Assembly: GCF_000151665.1 (NCBI RefSeq)
Contig: NW_013171815.1
Coordinates: 1,625,153 to 1,689,152 of the forward strand
DNA: 64,000 nucleotides
Reading direction: 5' to 3'
Origin: Blastocystis hominis
Lineage: Eukaryota; Sar; Bigyra; Opalinata; Blastocystidae
Part shown: positions 33,392 through 43,035 of the stretch, one piece after another
Layout of the letters: each line of letters begins with the position of its first letter
Numbering within the stretch: the stretch's first letter is position 1
Position numbers and translations under genes: made by a program
Notes under the pieces: model-generated
The model's input: the letters and a program-made list of their open reading frames with translations, nothing else
Told to the model about the DNA's origin: nothing
Database searches by the model: none

Positions 33392-35137
33392 TTACTTCTC
33401 ATACCTCGACTTTGCCACACGCGACAGCACCATTTCTCCCTCATACCGAATCTGCTGTTCGCGTTGTCTCTTTCTGGTTTCCTCGGCCACACGCATCTCA
33501 TCCATCCACTCCTGCGGAACTGGGTGCATAATTCCGGTCACGGGGTGTCTGAACGCCCTCTTCCTGGGATTGCAATCATCTTCGTCATGCACCAGATAAT
33601 ACGTGTCCTCATCCACTCGGTCCCAATCGTACACATCCTCCGGAACCACCTTCATGAACTCCTCGTTCCCGAAGCAGTCTCCGCGCAGCATGGGCATTTC
33701 GAAGTGGTGAATCTTGTCCAGATCGAATTCCACTTCCGGATCCGGCCGCAGCAACGCCTCCACCTACGTCACACCTCCTCCCCACACTCACTTCCCGCTG
33801 CAGATCGCTCGTGAGCTCCGCAGGGTTCAGCGCCTCGCCCATCGGCCGCTGCGTGCGCAGCGAGCGCAGGAACGATCGGTCCGATCTCGACCGCAGCACG
33901 TTGCTCCACACGTGCAGATCGCGCTTCAGCGTGCCGTGCAGACTCCGCTTGCACGCGTCGCGAATCGCCGTCCACGTCAGCTACCCTTCACCGCCCTCTC
34001 GCGCCCCCACCATCATCGAGAACGCCGAAGTCCCCGCGGTGAGCTCGCGTAGCGCGGTCTGCGCGAACTCCGATCCGTCCGTTTCGAGTCGCTTGAGCAG
34101 GTCGAGAGGCGACTGGTCCTGGTAGAAGCAGGGGTTGAAGAGCCGCGTCGCCTCGCTGTAGCGATCTACGTCCCAGCCGCGCGGCGTCCCTACCCATCGC
34201 CTCGTTCTCCAGCGGCTGCAGCGGCATCGCGTTCTGCGCCAGACGCTCCTGGAGCGTCTCGAGATTGCGCGAGGCGTTCTGGCTCATGTCGTTGATGAAG
34301 GCTTCCAGCGCTTCGGCCTCGATGAACCACGGGCTCAGACCGAAGTGGACCAGGCTGTGTCCCGACAGCTCCGCGCCCGAGAGGCCCAGGTACATCCCCA
34401 GCCCGCCCAGAGAGCTCAGCAGCTTGGTGGCGCCGGCGTCGGGGAAGAAGCCCAGCTGCGCGCTGTGGAAGCGGAGCGAGGTCGATTCCGTGATGATGGG
34501 GAAGCGCGCGTTCAGGAAGAGCGACGCGGCGCTGGTGAAAAAGGTGCCGTTCATGATGGCCAGGACGGGGAGCTGTGTCAGAAACAAGTCGAAAGGGTAC
34601 CGCGGAGATGTGAACTTGGTTGATGGTCGCATATTCTCTCCGCTTCAGCGTCAGAAGGCGCTGGTTCGTTACGGAGTCTTTGGCGTTGCCGAAGCAGCCC
34701 TTGTAGTCCGTTCCGTGAAGCGTGGCGTTTTCGGTGCAGAGAAGAACGAGCGTGCCAAGCTTCTCGTTTGCTTCATGCTATTCCGTTAGAATTCATGGAA
34801 ACAAAACGTACCAGCAAGAGATTGTCCTCCAATTGCTTGCACGCACTCTCGTTCACGCCCTGCACGTTCTATATCTTATGAAGACACAAATACAAAATAC
34901 CGAGGTTGGATGAAACACGATTACGCCACATCGTCCTTTCCGCGTAGGATAAATGAATGGAGCTGAGGAAGGGAGTTCTGCCGCGTTGTTCTTCATTTGG
35001 AGACCTTGAGCAGCGACCCAATTTCGTCCAGCCATGTAAGAACGAGCCAAAATCCCAGAAAGCGATTTCTGTGTCGCATTCGTTAAATGGCGACTTGTTC
35101 TCCAAGAACCCACTATCAGCTTATTCAGAGAAAGCAT
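33392..35137 (-). CDS. HIBCH-like protein, probable mitoribosomal protein mS47
   Basis: Crotonase-fold protein resembling 3-hydroxyisobutyryl-CoA hydrolase. About six introns leave about 520 residues. The N-terminus (MLSLNKLIVGSWRTSRHL) looks like an organelle presequence. The crotonase core includes LPVLAIMNGTFFTSAASLF, FHSAQLGFFPDAGATKLLSSLGG and YLGLSGAELSG. The active HIBCH pattern PETAIGLFPDVGG has become HSAQLGFFPDAG, so the catalytic Glu is a Ser, and the GGDI oxyanion loop is absent. A C-terminal extension of about 120 charged residues follows the HIBCH domain. Loss of catalysis plus an extension is what is known for mS47, the HIBCH-derived subunit of mitochondrial small ribosomal subunits in plants, yeast and protists. 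That assignment is inference; an active hydrolase is unlikely. Confidence 0.75.
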
Positions 35138-35309
35138 CGCTCGTCTCAAAAATGAGTATTTGTAGAGGCGCGAAAACGGGAATATAGCGTTTTCAGCCAC
35201 TCCCCACTCTTCTTCTATTACAAATAATCGTGTCTTGTATATAACTGTAGGCTGCTGAGACAAATACAAACGGCCATTGGAAACAACCAGTCGCTAATCT
35301 GTTTTGTAG

Positions 35310-36709
35310 ATGCACCAAGCGCCAAATTTCGAATCATCAAGTGATGAGGAATCGAAAATATGTCCTATTTGCTGTGGTCCCATGGATGCGACAGACTTGA
35401 GGTTTTTCCCCTGTCCTTGCAAATATCAGGTATATTGTGATCCATTTGGAATAAGGAACTAGCTGTGCTTATGGTGCTTCAACGAAATCAAAGGAAAAGA
35501 TAATCGCTGTCCAAATTGCCGTCGAGAATATGATGAAGATATGTTTTACGTTCGGAATGAAGACGAAACGTACGCCCAGCAAGCAAAACTAAGGAACTAG
35601 GGAAAGTGGAGAGGAAGGCAGCGAGGCCAAAAAGCATAGGGGGAATCGACACGGTAGAGATGACTCTTCGTGGAAGGAAGGCCATTCCCTGCACTCAGCT
35701 CGCGACGATGTAACTCGTGCAATTTCCCGCTCCCTTGCAGGCCAAAAAACGAATGCACAGCATGCGAATCATCCAACGAAATCTAGTGTACATCGTGGGG
35801 ATGGTTCGGGAGGATGCGGTCGAAGAGGAGCTCGTAAGCGACTCGATGTTCGGAAAGTACGGAAAAATCACAAAAATCGTCATCAACATGCCAGCGTCTT
35901 CCACAAACACATCAACCACTTCCCCATCCCCCTCTTCCAGCTCCACCGTGAGCTTGTACGATCGACTCTTTCCTTTCATACCCAGCTACCTCACCTTCGA
36001 GAAGGAAGAAGAAGCGCTCTCCTGCATCCATTCCGTGAACGGTTTTATCTATAAAGGCTCGCTTCTGCGGTCGTTTTTCTTCTCGTTTCTCACTCGCAGA
36101 GCCAGCTTCGGGACCACGAAGTACTGCAACAGCTTCATAAACGGCGTGCCCTGCGAGAACAAGGACTGCCTGTACCTCCACACCGAGGCTCCGCCCGAGG
36201 ACTGCTTCCTCCGCGAGGAAATGACCAACGGCGACAGCAAGTTCTTCCAGCGGACGCATCCGGCGTACGGGTCGCTTCCTTATTCGCGCAGTTTGATGAA
36301 GCGACTGTGCTCCCGCTGCAGCGACATGCTGCCCGACAAAGACGAGCCGCTGTTCTTCTTTGGGGTGGATCGACTGTGGGAAGAGCAGTTTGTAGGAAAG
36401 AGGGAGGAGCGTGACATGCAGACATTTGAGAAGATTCAGAGGGAGGAGCCGGAGAGCGTGCCGCCGACTGTTTATTTCACGGCAGATCCGGATTCTGTAC
36501 GATCGACGTATCATAAAGAGATCGGGGAGCCGATCAATCTAAATGATCTGTTTGACGGTGCTTCGAAGACGGATGATAATAATACTAATAAAAGCAACAC
36601 AGAGAAGGAAGACTCGCTCTTGGGCGATTGCAAATCACCGAATCAAGACACAGAGGAAAACCTCATTGAAGATTTTATAAATTATTCCAGTGAATCGAAT
36701 CGTTGGTAG
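35310..36709 (+). CDS. CNOT4: CCR4-NOT E3 ligase Not4/CNOT4
   Basis: RING-type ubiquitin ligase of the CCR4-NOT complex, linked to co-translational quality control. Introns 35430-35462, 35570-35600, 35710-35740 and 36070-36099 leave about 424 residues. The order is a C4C4 RING (CPICCGPMDATDLRFFPCPC ... CLWCFNEI ... CPNCRREY) at residues 18-65; a linker; an RRM (NLVYIVGMVRED ... FGKYGKITKIVINMP ... YLTFEKEEEALSCIHSVNG); and a C3H1-like Cys/His segment (YCNSFINGVPCENKDCLYLH). This RING-RRM-CCCH order is diagnostic for Not4. The C-terminal 120 residues are acidic and disordered. It ends with TAG 36707-36709 and converges on the NDUFA3-like gene. Confidence 0.96.
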
Positions 36710-36798
36710 TGGGTCTCGCCGCAACCACAAATTCAATTCCGATGAAAATCGTGTACCGTCTTATGAAACGATCCTATCTTTGTTTCCAAAAAGAATGA

Positions 36799-36806
36799 AA
36801 CAAACA
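36799..36806 (-). terminator. Polyadenylation motif TGTTTGTT (minus), NDUFA3-like gene
   Basis: Exact octamer on the minus strand, 18 nt after the TAA. Confidence 0.75.
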
Positions 36807-36824
36807 AGATATATAGGTCATAGA

Positions 36825-37067
36825 TTATTCTTTCTTTTGTCGGGTAAACACATATCCGTTCTTGGCGCAGGGATAGCCCTTATCGCTCCAAGTATAGGTC
36901 TGTCCGCCAAGTCTTCTTCTCAAAGGCACGACGGCGAAGGGAAGAGCACATCCCACGATTCCCAAGCTCAGTCCCATGAACATAGCTGTACATTACAGGA
37001 AAAGCAAAATAAACTTACCAGGCTCCCGATCAAGGAAGGTACGAATCACATTCATAACGAAACTCAT
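36825..37067 (-). CDS. NDUFA3-like single-membrane-span subunit
   Basis: A 69-residue protein encoded in two exons around the 33-nt intron 36986-37018. It starts MSFVMNVIRTFLDREPAM, has one hydrophobic span (FMGLSLGIVGCALPFAVVPL) and then a short soluble tail with YTWSDKGYPCAKNGY. Size, the N-terminal amphipathic helix with DREP (compare DKEP in NDUFA3), and the single span followed by a Tyr/Pro tail fit the NDUFA3/B9 subunit of complex I. The Blastocystis organelle keeps complex I, so this is plausible, but short proteins match easily by chance. A divergent promoter region of 122 bp separates it from the MORN gene. Confidence 0.55.
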
Positions 37068-37189
37068 GATAGTACTGTTCTTTAAAGAATATGGAGAATC
37101 AAAACAATTCCCAAAATCGAGTCTATTTCTAATCTAGCGATTTTCGGAATTCCGTTTCTCTTGTTTTATAACAAAATAACCTATTTGCT

Positions 37190-39684
37190 ATGAAGATCAA
37201 AACCTATGTCTATTTTCTGAAGGAGGTTATACGAGTCGACTACGAATATAATGGTAAAATGACTTATAATGAATCGAATGATACAAACCGTTTAGATATC
37301 TTGAGTCAGCAATCAATATCTTGCTTTAGTGATACTCCTAAGGAAAAAGAAGCATTCAGTTTTTTTGTTTTTAACTGCTTTGAGATTATAATTAATGAAA
37401 ACGGAGTTGTATCTGGCAAAAAGGAATACGATAAGTTGAAAGAGATGCAATCCGAGACTATTTGCTACCATGGAGATTCTATCTCTGTGAAAGTCAAATC
37501 TCATGATGTGATTAAAGAGATAACTCAAGAAGAATTGCAAATGATAATTATTGACTATATTATGGATTACCTGAGAAAGAGCATTACAAATAGTTGTTTA
37601 ATTATATATGGCAACTCTTTGGATGAAAACGCTATTCAAAATATAAAGATGCTGTTCGAGCAGAGAAACCAAACTGTGGAGTGTATCCCCTTTTCTCAAT
37701 TTGCCCAAAAGATAGATCAGTCTGTGGTTAATAAAAGCCAAAATCAGAGATATTTCATGAGTGTACGTCTGGCTTCGAAAGATCAAGAGGAGATGAAGAA
37801 GTACTATGAAGAAAAGATCAAGCTGAGTGATTCGGACGATAGTCGGGTCAAGTTCTCCTCCTATGCTCTCTTTTGCCGAACAGGAGACAGCCAGTATGTG
37901 TCTCTTCTGGAAGATGTGAACGTAACGAAGGTGTATTTCCCATTGTGTCCTCCCAATGCCGATGTTATCAATCTGAACATCTATACAAAGGATGTAATGA
38001 AGCGAATCAAGTTTATTGGAGGCATTCGTGCCCTGTGCAGACGGACAACCACCCTGCCTCATATCGTTTTGCTCGTTCACTGCAAGCAGTTCAATCAATA
38101 CAAAGTGTTTCGATTGATTCTTTTGGATATTGAGAAACGCACCGAGAAGAGCTTTCTCTTCGGCGATTGGGAGAGCAAGGTGGATTCGGTCGAGTGGGAC
38201 TACAGCTATCCGATCCTGGAAAATAACCCCTTCTTTTCGTTCATTCCCTGCGTGGATCGTGTGGAGCTCCAAAACATGAGCTGCTCCATTTACGGCCGAA
38301 TCTTCGATCTCGAAGGGAAGATGTTCTACAAGGGCGAGTTCAACAGTCTGTCTTCCATCAACATGCTCTCCAACTCCACCATCATCTCGAACAAGCCCTC
38401 TCTGCCCGACGATCCCTCTACGGAGTGGAGCATTCTCCTCTCCAACCCCCAATCGCAGAACGAGAACGAGATTGTGGTGCTGCAGCACAGTACCAGCAAC
38501 ACGATCTACGTTGGCTATCAGCGCAACGGCCTGCCGCACGGCCAGGGCTACATCGTGGACTCGCACGGACACATCGTGCAGCTCGGCGAGTTTGCGAACG
38601 GCACGTTCGTGAAGGGCGATTGGTTCCGGAAGATCAACGACCAGCCCTGCATTCTCAGAGGCTCGTTCGCAAAGGATATGCCGGTCGGGAAGTTCACAGC
38701 GATCCACCGCTCCACGAACATGCCTTATATCGAGGGCGTGGCGAAGGAGAACGGGGAATGCGAGGGCACGCTGTACAAATACAATCGCAAGGTCTTTAAT
38801 GGTACGTTCTGCGATTTCAGGCCTGCTCAGGGCACACTGTTCTATCTCAACGGAACGAAGAAGTACGAGGGCAGTCTCAGCTGTGAGTGTCCTGATGGCC
38901 GCGGAACGTTCTACTTCTACGAAGACTCCCTGTCGATGTTCGAGCTCCGGAAAAGGCTGCTGCAAGACAATCTGGTGCCTCGTAAATACTACGAGGGAGA
39001 GTTCCAATCGGGAGCTTTCCATGGGCAGGGCACACTGTACAGCGCTGTCGACCAGGATCTTGTGCTCTACAAGGGAACGTTCCAGAATGGGCTGTTCCAT
39101 GGAAATGGGATTTATGCTGTGTCCCCAATCGCCGTTCTCACCGACAGCTTGTATACAATTGATTGGAACCGAGAGAACTTGCTGAGCCAATGGGAATCGC
39201 ACGCCTCGAGCCACACAATCATCGCATTCATAGGTTCTTTCGAAAATAACCTCCCGCAGAAAGGGATGATATATTTCAACGATGGATCCTATGCAGAGGT
39301 GATTCGAGATGGAAACAGCCTTGTAGGCGACACAATTAGAAATCATTCAAAATGTTTTCGTATCATGAGCAAGTTCGAGATTACAGATTGGAATTTGAGA
39401 TTCTTAGGACCAATTAACCATTATACACGAGCCAGTGATTCAAAACAATATCATACCTTGCGAAAGGGATATTTTGATGAGAAAACTAAGGCAATCAGCG
39501 AATATGTGTTGGAAGTGGATTTAATGAATCTATCCAACAAGGATATAAAGCATTATGAAGTGATTCTCGACTCCAAGTCATGGATGTGGCATTTTGGGAA
39601 GCAGCTGGAGATAAATGAAACAGATGAAGGATATGTATATGCACTCAATCTGGTAAAGTATTCTTCCTTGTTCTATCAAAGTAA
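37190..39684 (+). CDS. MORN-repeat protein
   Basis: An almost intronless gene of about 820 residues. The N-terminal 320 residues are unrecognised (for example KKEYDKLKEMQSETICYHGD and SSYALFCRTGDSQYVSLLED). The second half carries MORN-type repeats, the clearest being YVGYQRNGLPHGQGYIV, KYEGSLSCECPDGRGTFYF, YYEGEFQSGAFHGQGTLYS and YKGTFQNGLFHGNGIYAV. MORN repeats are beta hairpins often used at membranes or in cytoskeletal scaffolds. I end the gene with a 29-nt intron (39653-39681) that places TAA directly at 39682. Reading through instead runs to 39814 and overlaps the start of the next gene. The first 600 bases are much more AT-rich than the middle of the same exon. Confidence 0.8.
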
Positions 39685-39722
39685 TTTCCACGGTTATTTC
39701 TGGATTCTCATTCTGCACTTCG

Positions 39723-41468
39723 ATGCTGCGTCTTATCGTAGTGATTGTGTTTTTCTCGTTTGTCTCTTTGTTTTTCACTCTTGTGACAATTGCTCCAGAA
39801 GCAAGGAGACATGATGTCGGTTTTGGTTCAAGTGGTAATTCGAAGATTGTTTCCGTGAATTCCTCCTTTGTTTCAGAGGGTACGGTTACTGTAACACCTT
39901 ACCAAAAACTCGCTTCCTTTGCGCTTCGTTTATTTCTCAAATTGGCTCCGGATATTCGCTTACCAATATATGAGGACGATACAGACTATATTGAAATGTT
40001 TACACGTTTGTATAAGAGTGAACATAGCGTATTGTTTCAATGAATAGATTATACCGACAATCAGGGGAAGCATATTGTCACGCTGGCAGATTTAGTTCCT
40101 AAGGTTGCCATCAATCGAGTTGTGATGCTGACTTTCACTGATTCGAGCTATCTTGAATCATTCTATGCATCGTATGTTGTAAGCAAACTCGACCAATACA
40201 GTAATTTCATCGTGGTAGCTGTGGATATGAACGCTTATATCGTATCACATTTGGGTTTCTGAACGACTAGACTCTATCTAAGCAAGGTTACCCAGTCGCC
40301 TATTTCGAATCGCTTCTTCCAGAGAACCTCACCTGTTCGGAATCTTCTTTCGGCTCCAACCAATTCCACCTCAAAATGGCCAACAAAATGCAGATCATTC
40401 GGCAAGTGATTCTGCTCGACCATAGCGTTCTTCTCTTCGATTCGGACGTCGTTCTCTTTCGGGACCCCATTCCCACCATTCTAGCTTATCAAAACTACGA
40501 CCTCATCGCTCAGAAAGACGAAGGCATCTGCGCAGGGTTTATGTAGGCTCTCGTTCTCTCTCGCACGCAGATTCTTCCGCCCCACTCTACAATCATTACA
40601 ATTCATCGATCTCGTCTTGCAATATCAGCAGCGCTGGGTGATGAGCGACCAGCCTGTGATGGAGATCCTTCGTCAAATGCACGTGAGGCCTTCTCTGCGA
40701 TGGACCTTGCTTCCGCAGAACACATTTAGTAGTGGCTCTGTGTTTTTTGAATCGCATCAGTTTTACTGGGACGCAATTGGTAGAGACAAATAAGAAAATC
40801 GATGAGTAGATGCGAACCAGGTGATCATGCACAACAATTATGTAATCGGGTATACCAACAAGATTTACAGGCTAAAGGAGATGAAAATGTACCCACTAGA
40901 CGTGAACGGCGAGTATTCTTCCAACACTGCGCGCTATTTGGTGCTTGACTCTGTTTCTTGTGGGTTTGCGAACCCCATCTGATTTAGATAATTCGAGGAG
41001 TAAGGCGCTTGCTCTCGCTGTTGAAATTGCAAACCGGATGAATTGTTCGCTGGTACTCCCCAGATTCCCTTGCGACAAGAAATATCGTCTGGAGTGGTGC
41101 AATCTGTGTGGTAGCGACGATACGTATTGCTACGCGCGTATTATGAAGACTGCCAAGCTCCCCTGGAAGGAACATGTGCCTGCTTCTGCGAATGCTCAGA
41201 GATAGGTATTTTTTGAGAATCCGAAGGTTCCGGAACGCTACAGAGAGGCGGCTAGGAGGGTTCGTCCTCTCGAGTTCAACTCCAAGTCCTTTTGCAACAA
41301 GCCAGGACTGAATGGTCAGCCCGTTCTAGTAGTGTTTTGGCGATCGATTTAGAGTAGTGTGTGCCTCTCCCTGAAAATAGGCAGGTGGTGGAAGGTGTGG
41401 CGAATGTACTGGAAGCAATGGACTACTCCCCTGTAATTCGTATACATAGTGTCGACAGTTTGGTTTAG
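39723..41468 (+). CDS. Golgi glycosyltransferase, GT77-like (nucleotide-diphospho-sugar transferase)
   Basis: Type II membrane protein. ATG 39723 opens a signal anchor (MLRLIVVIVFFSFVSLFFTL). After introns 40018-40047, 40242-40270 and others comes a glycosyltransferase domain with the metal-binding DXD in VLLFDSDVVLFRDP. Further blocks are SDQPVMEIL, SGSVFFESHQFYW and MHNNYVIGYTNKIYR. The C-terminal half has the GT77-type SKALALAVEIANRMNCSLVLPRF plus a Cys-rich segment (CDKKYRLEWCNLCG). GT77 enzymes transfer arabinose, galactose or xylose in the Golgi; the donor sugar cannot be read from sequence. The last exon is tentative. It probably ends with TAG 41466-41468, only 4 nt before TGTTTGTT; the splicing at 41310-41395 has two readings. 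Confidence 0.82.
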
Positions 41469-41472
41469 AATT

Positions 41473-41480
41473 TGTTTGTT
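41473..41480 (+). terminator. Polyadenylation motif TGTTTGTT, GT77-like gene
   Basis: Exact octamer 4 nt after TAG, giving cleavage directly at the end of the stop codon. Confidence 0.8.
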
Positions 41481-41630
41481 CGCAAAAGGAACAAAAAAGA
41501 ATAGGGACAGATTCCCCTAGAAATGAATAGAGAATCTTGGTACAAAACTAGAATTGGGACGCGGTCCAAAAGTATATGGCTTGAGGGATTGAATTCATTA
41601 TTTATTTATTCACTCATATTTCACACGAAC

Positions 41631-42923
41631 ATGTCTATTTGGAACGTATGATGTGTCTCCTGGGGTCTAAAGTCTAGGACGTCCCTCTTGGTCCTCCTGA
41701 TGCTATTTTCAAGGTTAGCACTGGTTATCAGAACGACACTGACCCGCGTAAGGTGAATCTCGGTAGGAAGCTGTGTGGTGGAGAGCTAACGTCCAGGCGT
41801 TGGTGCTTATCGTACTGATGAGGGTAAGCCCTATTACTTCCCTGTGGTGCGTAAGGCCGAGGAGCGTATTCTTGCCGACAAGTCCGGAAACAAGGAGTAC
41901 CTTCCTATCGACGGTCTGCCCCAATTCCGTGATCTTGCCTCCAAGTTCCTGTTGGGCGAGACGCATCCTGCCATCGTGGAGAAGCGTGTCTGCACTGTGC
42001 AGTCCCTCTCCGGCACGGGAGCTCTGCGTCTGGGAGCTGAGTTCCTGAAGAAGTACATGAGCGGCCGCAAGGTGTATCTTCCGGACCCGACCTGGGGCAA
42101 CCACAACGCCATCTTCACCGAAACTGGTTTCGAAGTGGTGAAATACCGCTGGTACGAGGCGGCGACCTGTGCTCTGGACTTCGCGGGACTGAAGGAGGAT
42201 CTCTCGAACGCGCCGGAAGGCTCGATCGTGCTGTTCCACACCTGCGCCCACAACCCCACGGGCGTGGATCCCACGCAGGAGCAGTGGCAGGCTCTGGCGG
42301 AGCTGTGCCAGTCCCGCAAGCTGGTCCCGTTCTTCGACACGGCGTACCAGGGCTTCGCTTCGGGCGACCTGGTGCGTGACGGCTACTCGGTGAGACTGTT
42401 CGCCGAGCGCGGAATGGAGATGCTGGCGGCGCAGAGCTTCGCGAAGAACATGGGTCTGTACGGCGAGCGAATTGGATCGATCAATCTGATCTGCCACGAT
42501 GCGGAGACGGCGACGCGCGTGCAGAGCCAGATGAAGATTATCGTGCGAAAGATGTACTCGAACCCTCCGATGCACGGAGCCAAGATCGTGGCTACGATTC
42601 TGGGCGATAAGGAGCTCTTCGCGGAGTGGGAGAAGGAGCTGAAGGAGATCGTGGGCCGCATTCTGCTGATGCGGAAGAGCCTGCACGAGGCTCTGCTGGA
42701 GAACGGATGCCCGGGAACCTGGGATCATATCACCAAGCAGATCGGAATGTTCAGCTTCACTGGATTGGATCCCGATCAGAGCGATCGGATGGTGAACTTG
42801 CACCATATCTACATGCTGCGTACTGGCCGTATCTCGCTGGCGGGACTCACCAGCGGAAGCGTGAAGTACGTGGCCGACTGCATCAAGGAGGTGGTCGAGT
42901 GGAAGCTCAATGGAAAGCAGTAA
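41631..42923 (+). CDS. Aspartate aminotransferase
   Basis: PLP-dependent class I aminotransferase that interconverts aspartate/2-oxoglutarate and oxaloacetate/glutamate. Introns 41646-41677 and 41763-41796 leave about 408 residues. Signatures are VPLGPPDAIFKVSTGYQND, NLGVGAYRTDEGKPY, TCAHNPTGVDPT, the PLP-lysine motif SFAKNMGLYGERIG, and the substrate Arg in GRISLAGLTSG. The N-terminus starts directly at the mature enzyme with no presequence, so a cytosolic form is likely. TAA is at 42921-42923. The following TTGTTTTTG is at best a degenerate signal. Confidence 0.96.
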
Positions 42924-43035
42924 ATGAGTGGTAACTGCATAGTTGTTTTTGTGAAGGCGTGTTTGTGAACATACACACAATAGAAGAAGAAGCATTTGAA
43001 AGGTTTATGATGAACATCGGGAAGGGTTGCGATGT

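Noticed and set aside
39685-39814. Extension of the MORN protein to TGA 39812-39814
   Set aside because: It overlaps the signal anchor of the next gene in another frame, its sequence is Cys/Phe/Ser-rich and unlike the rest, and a 29-nt intron gives TAA at 39682.
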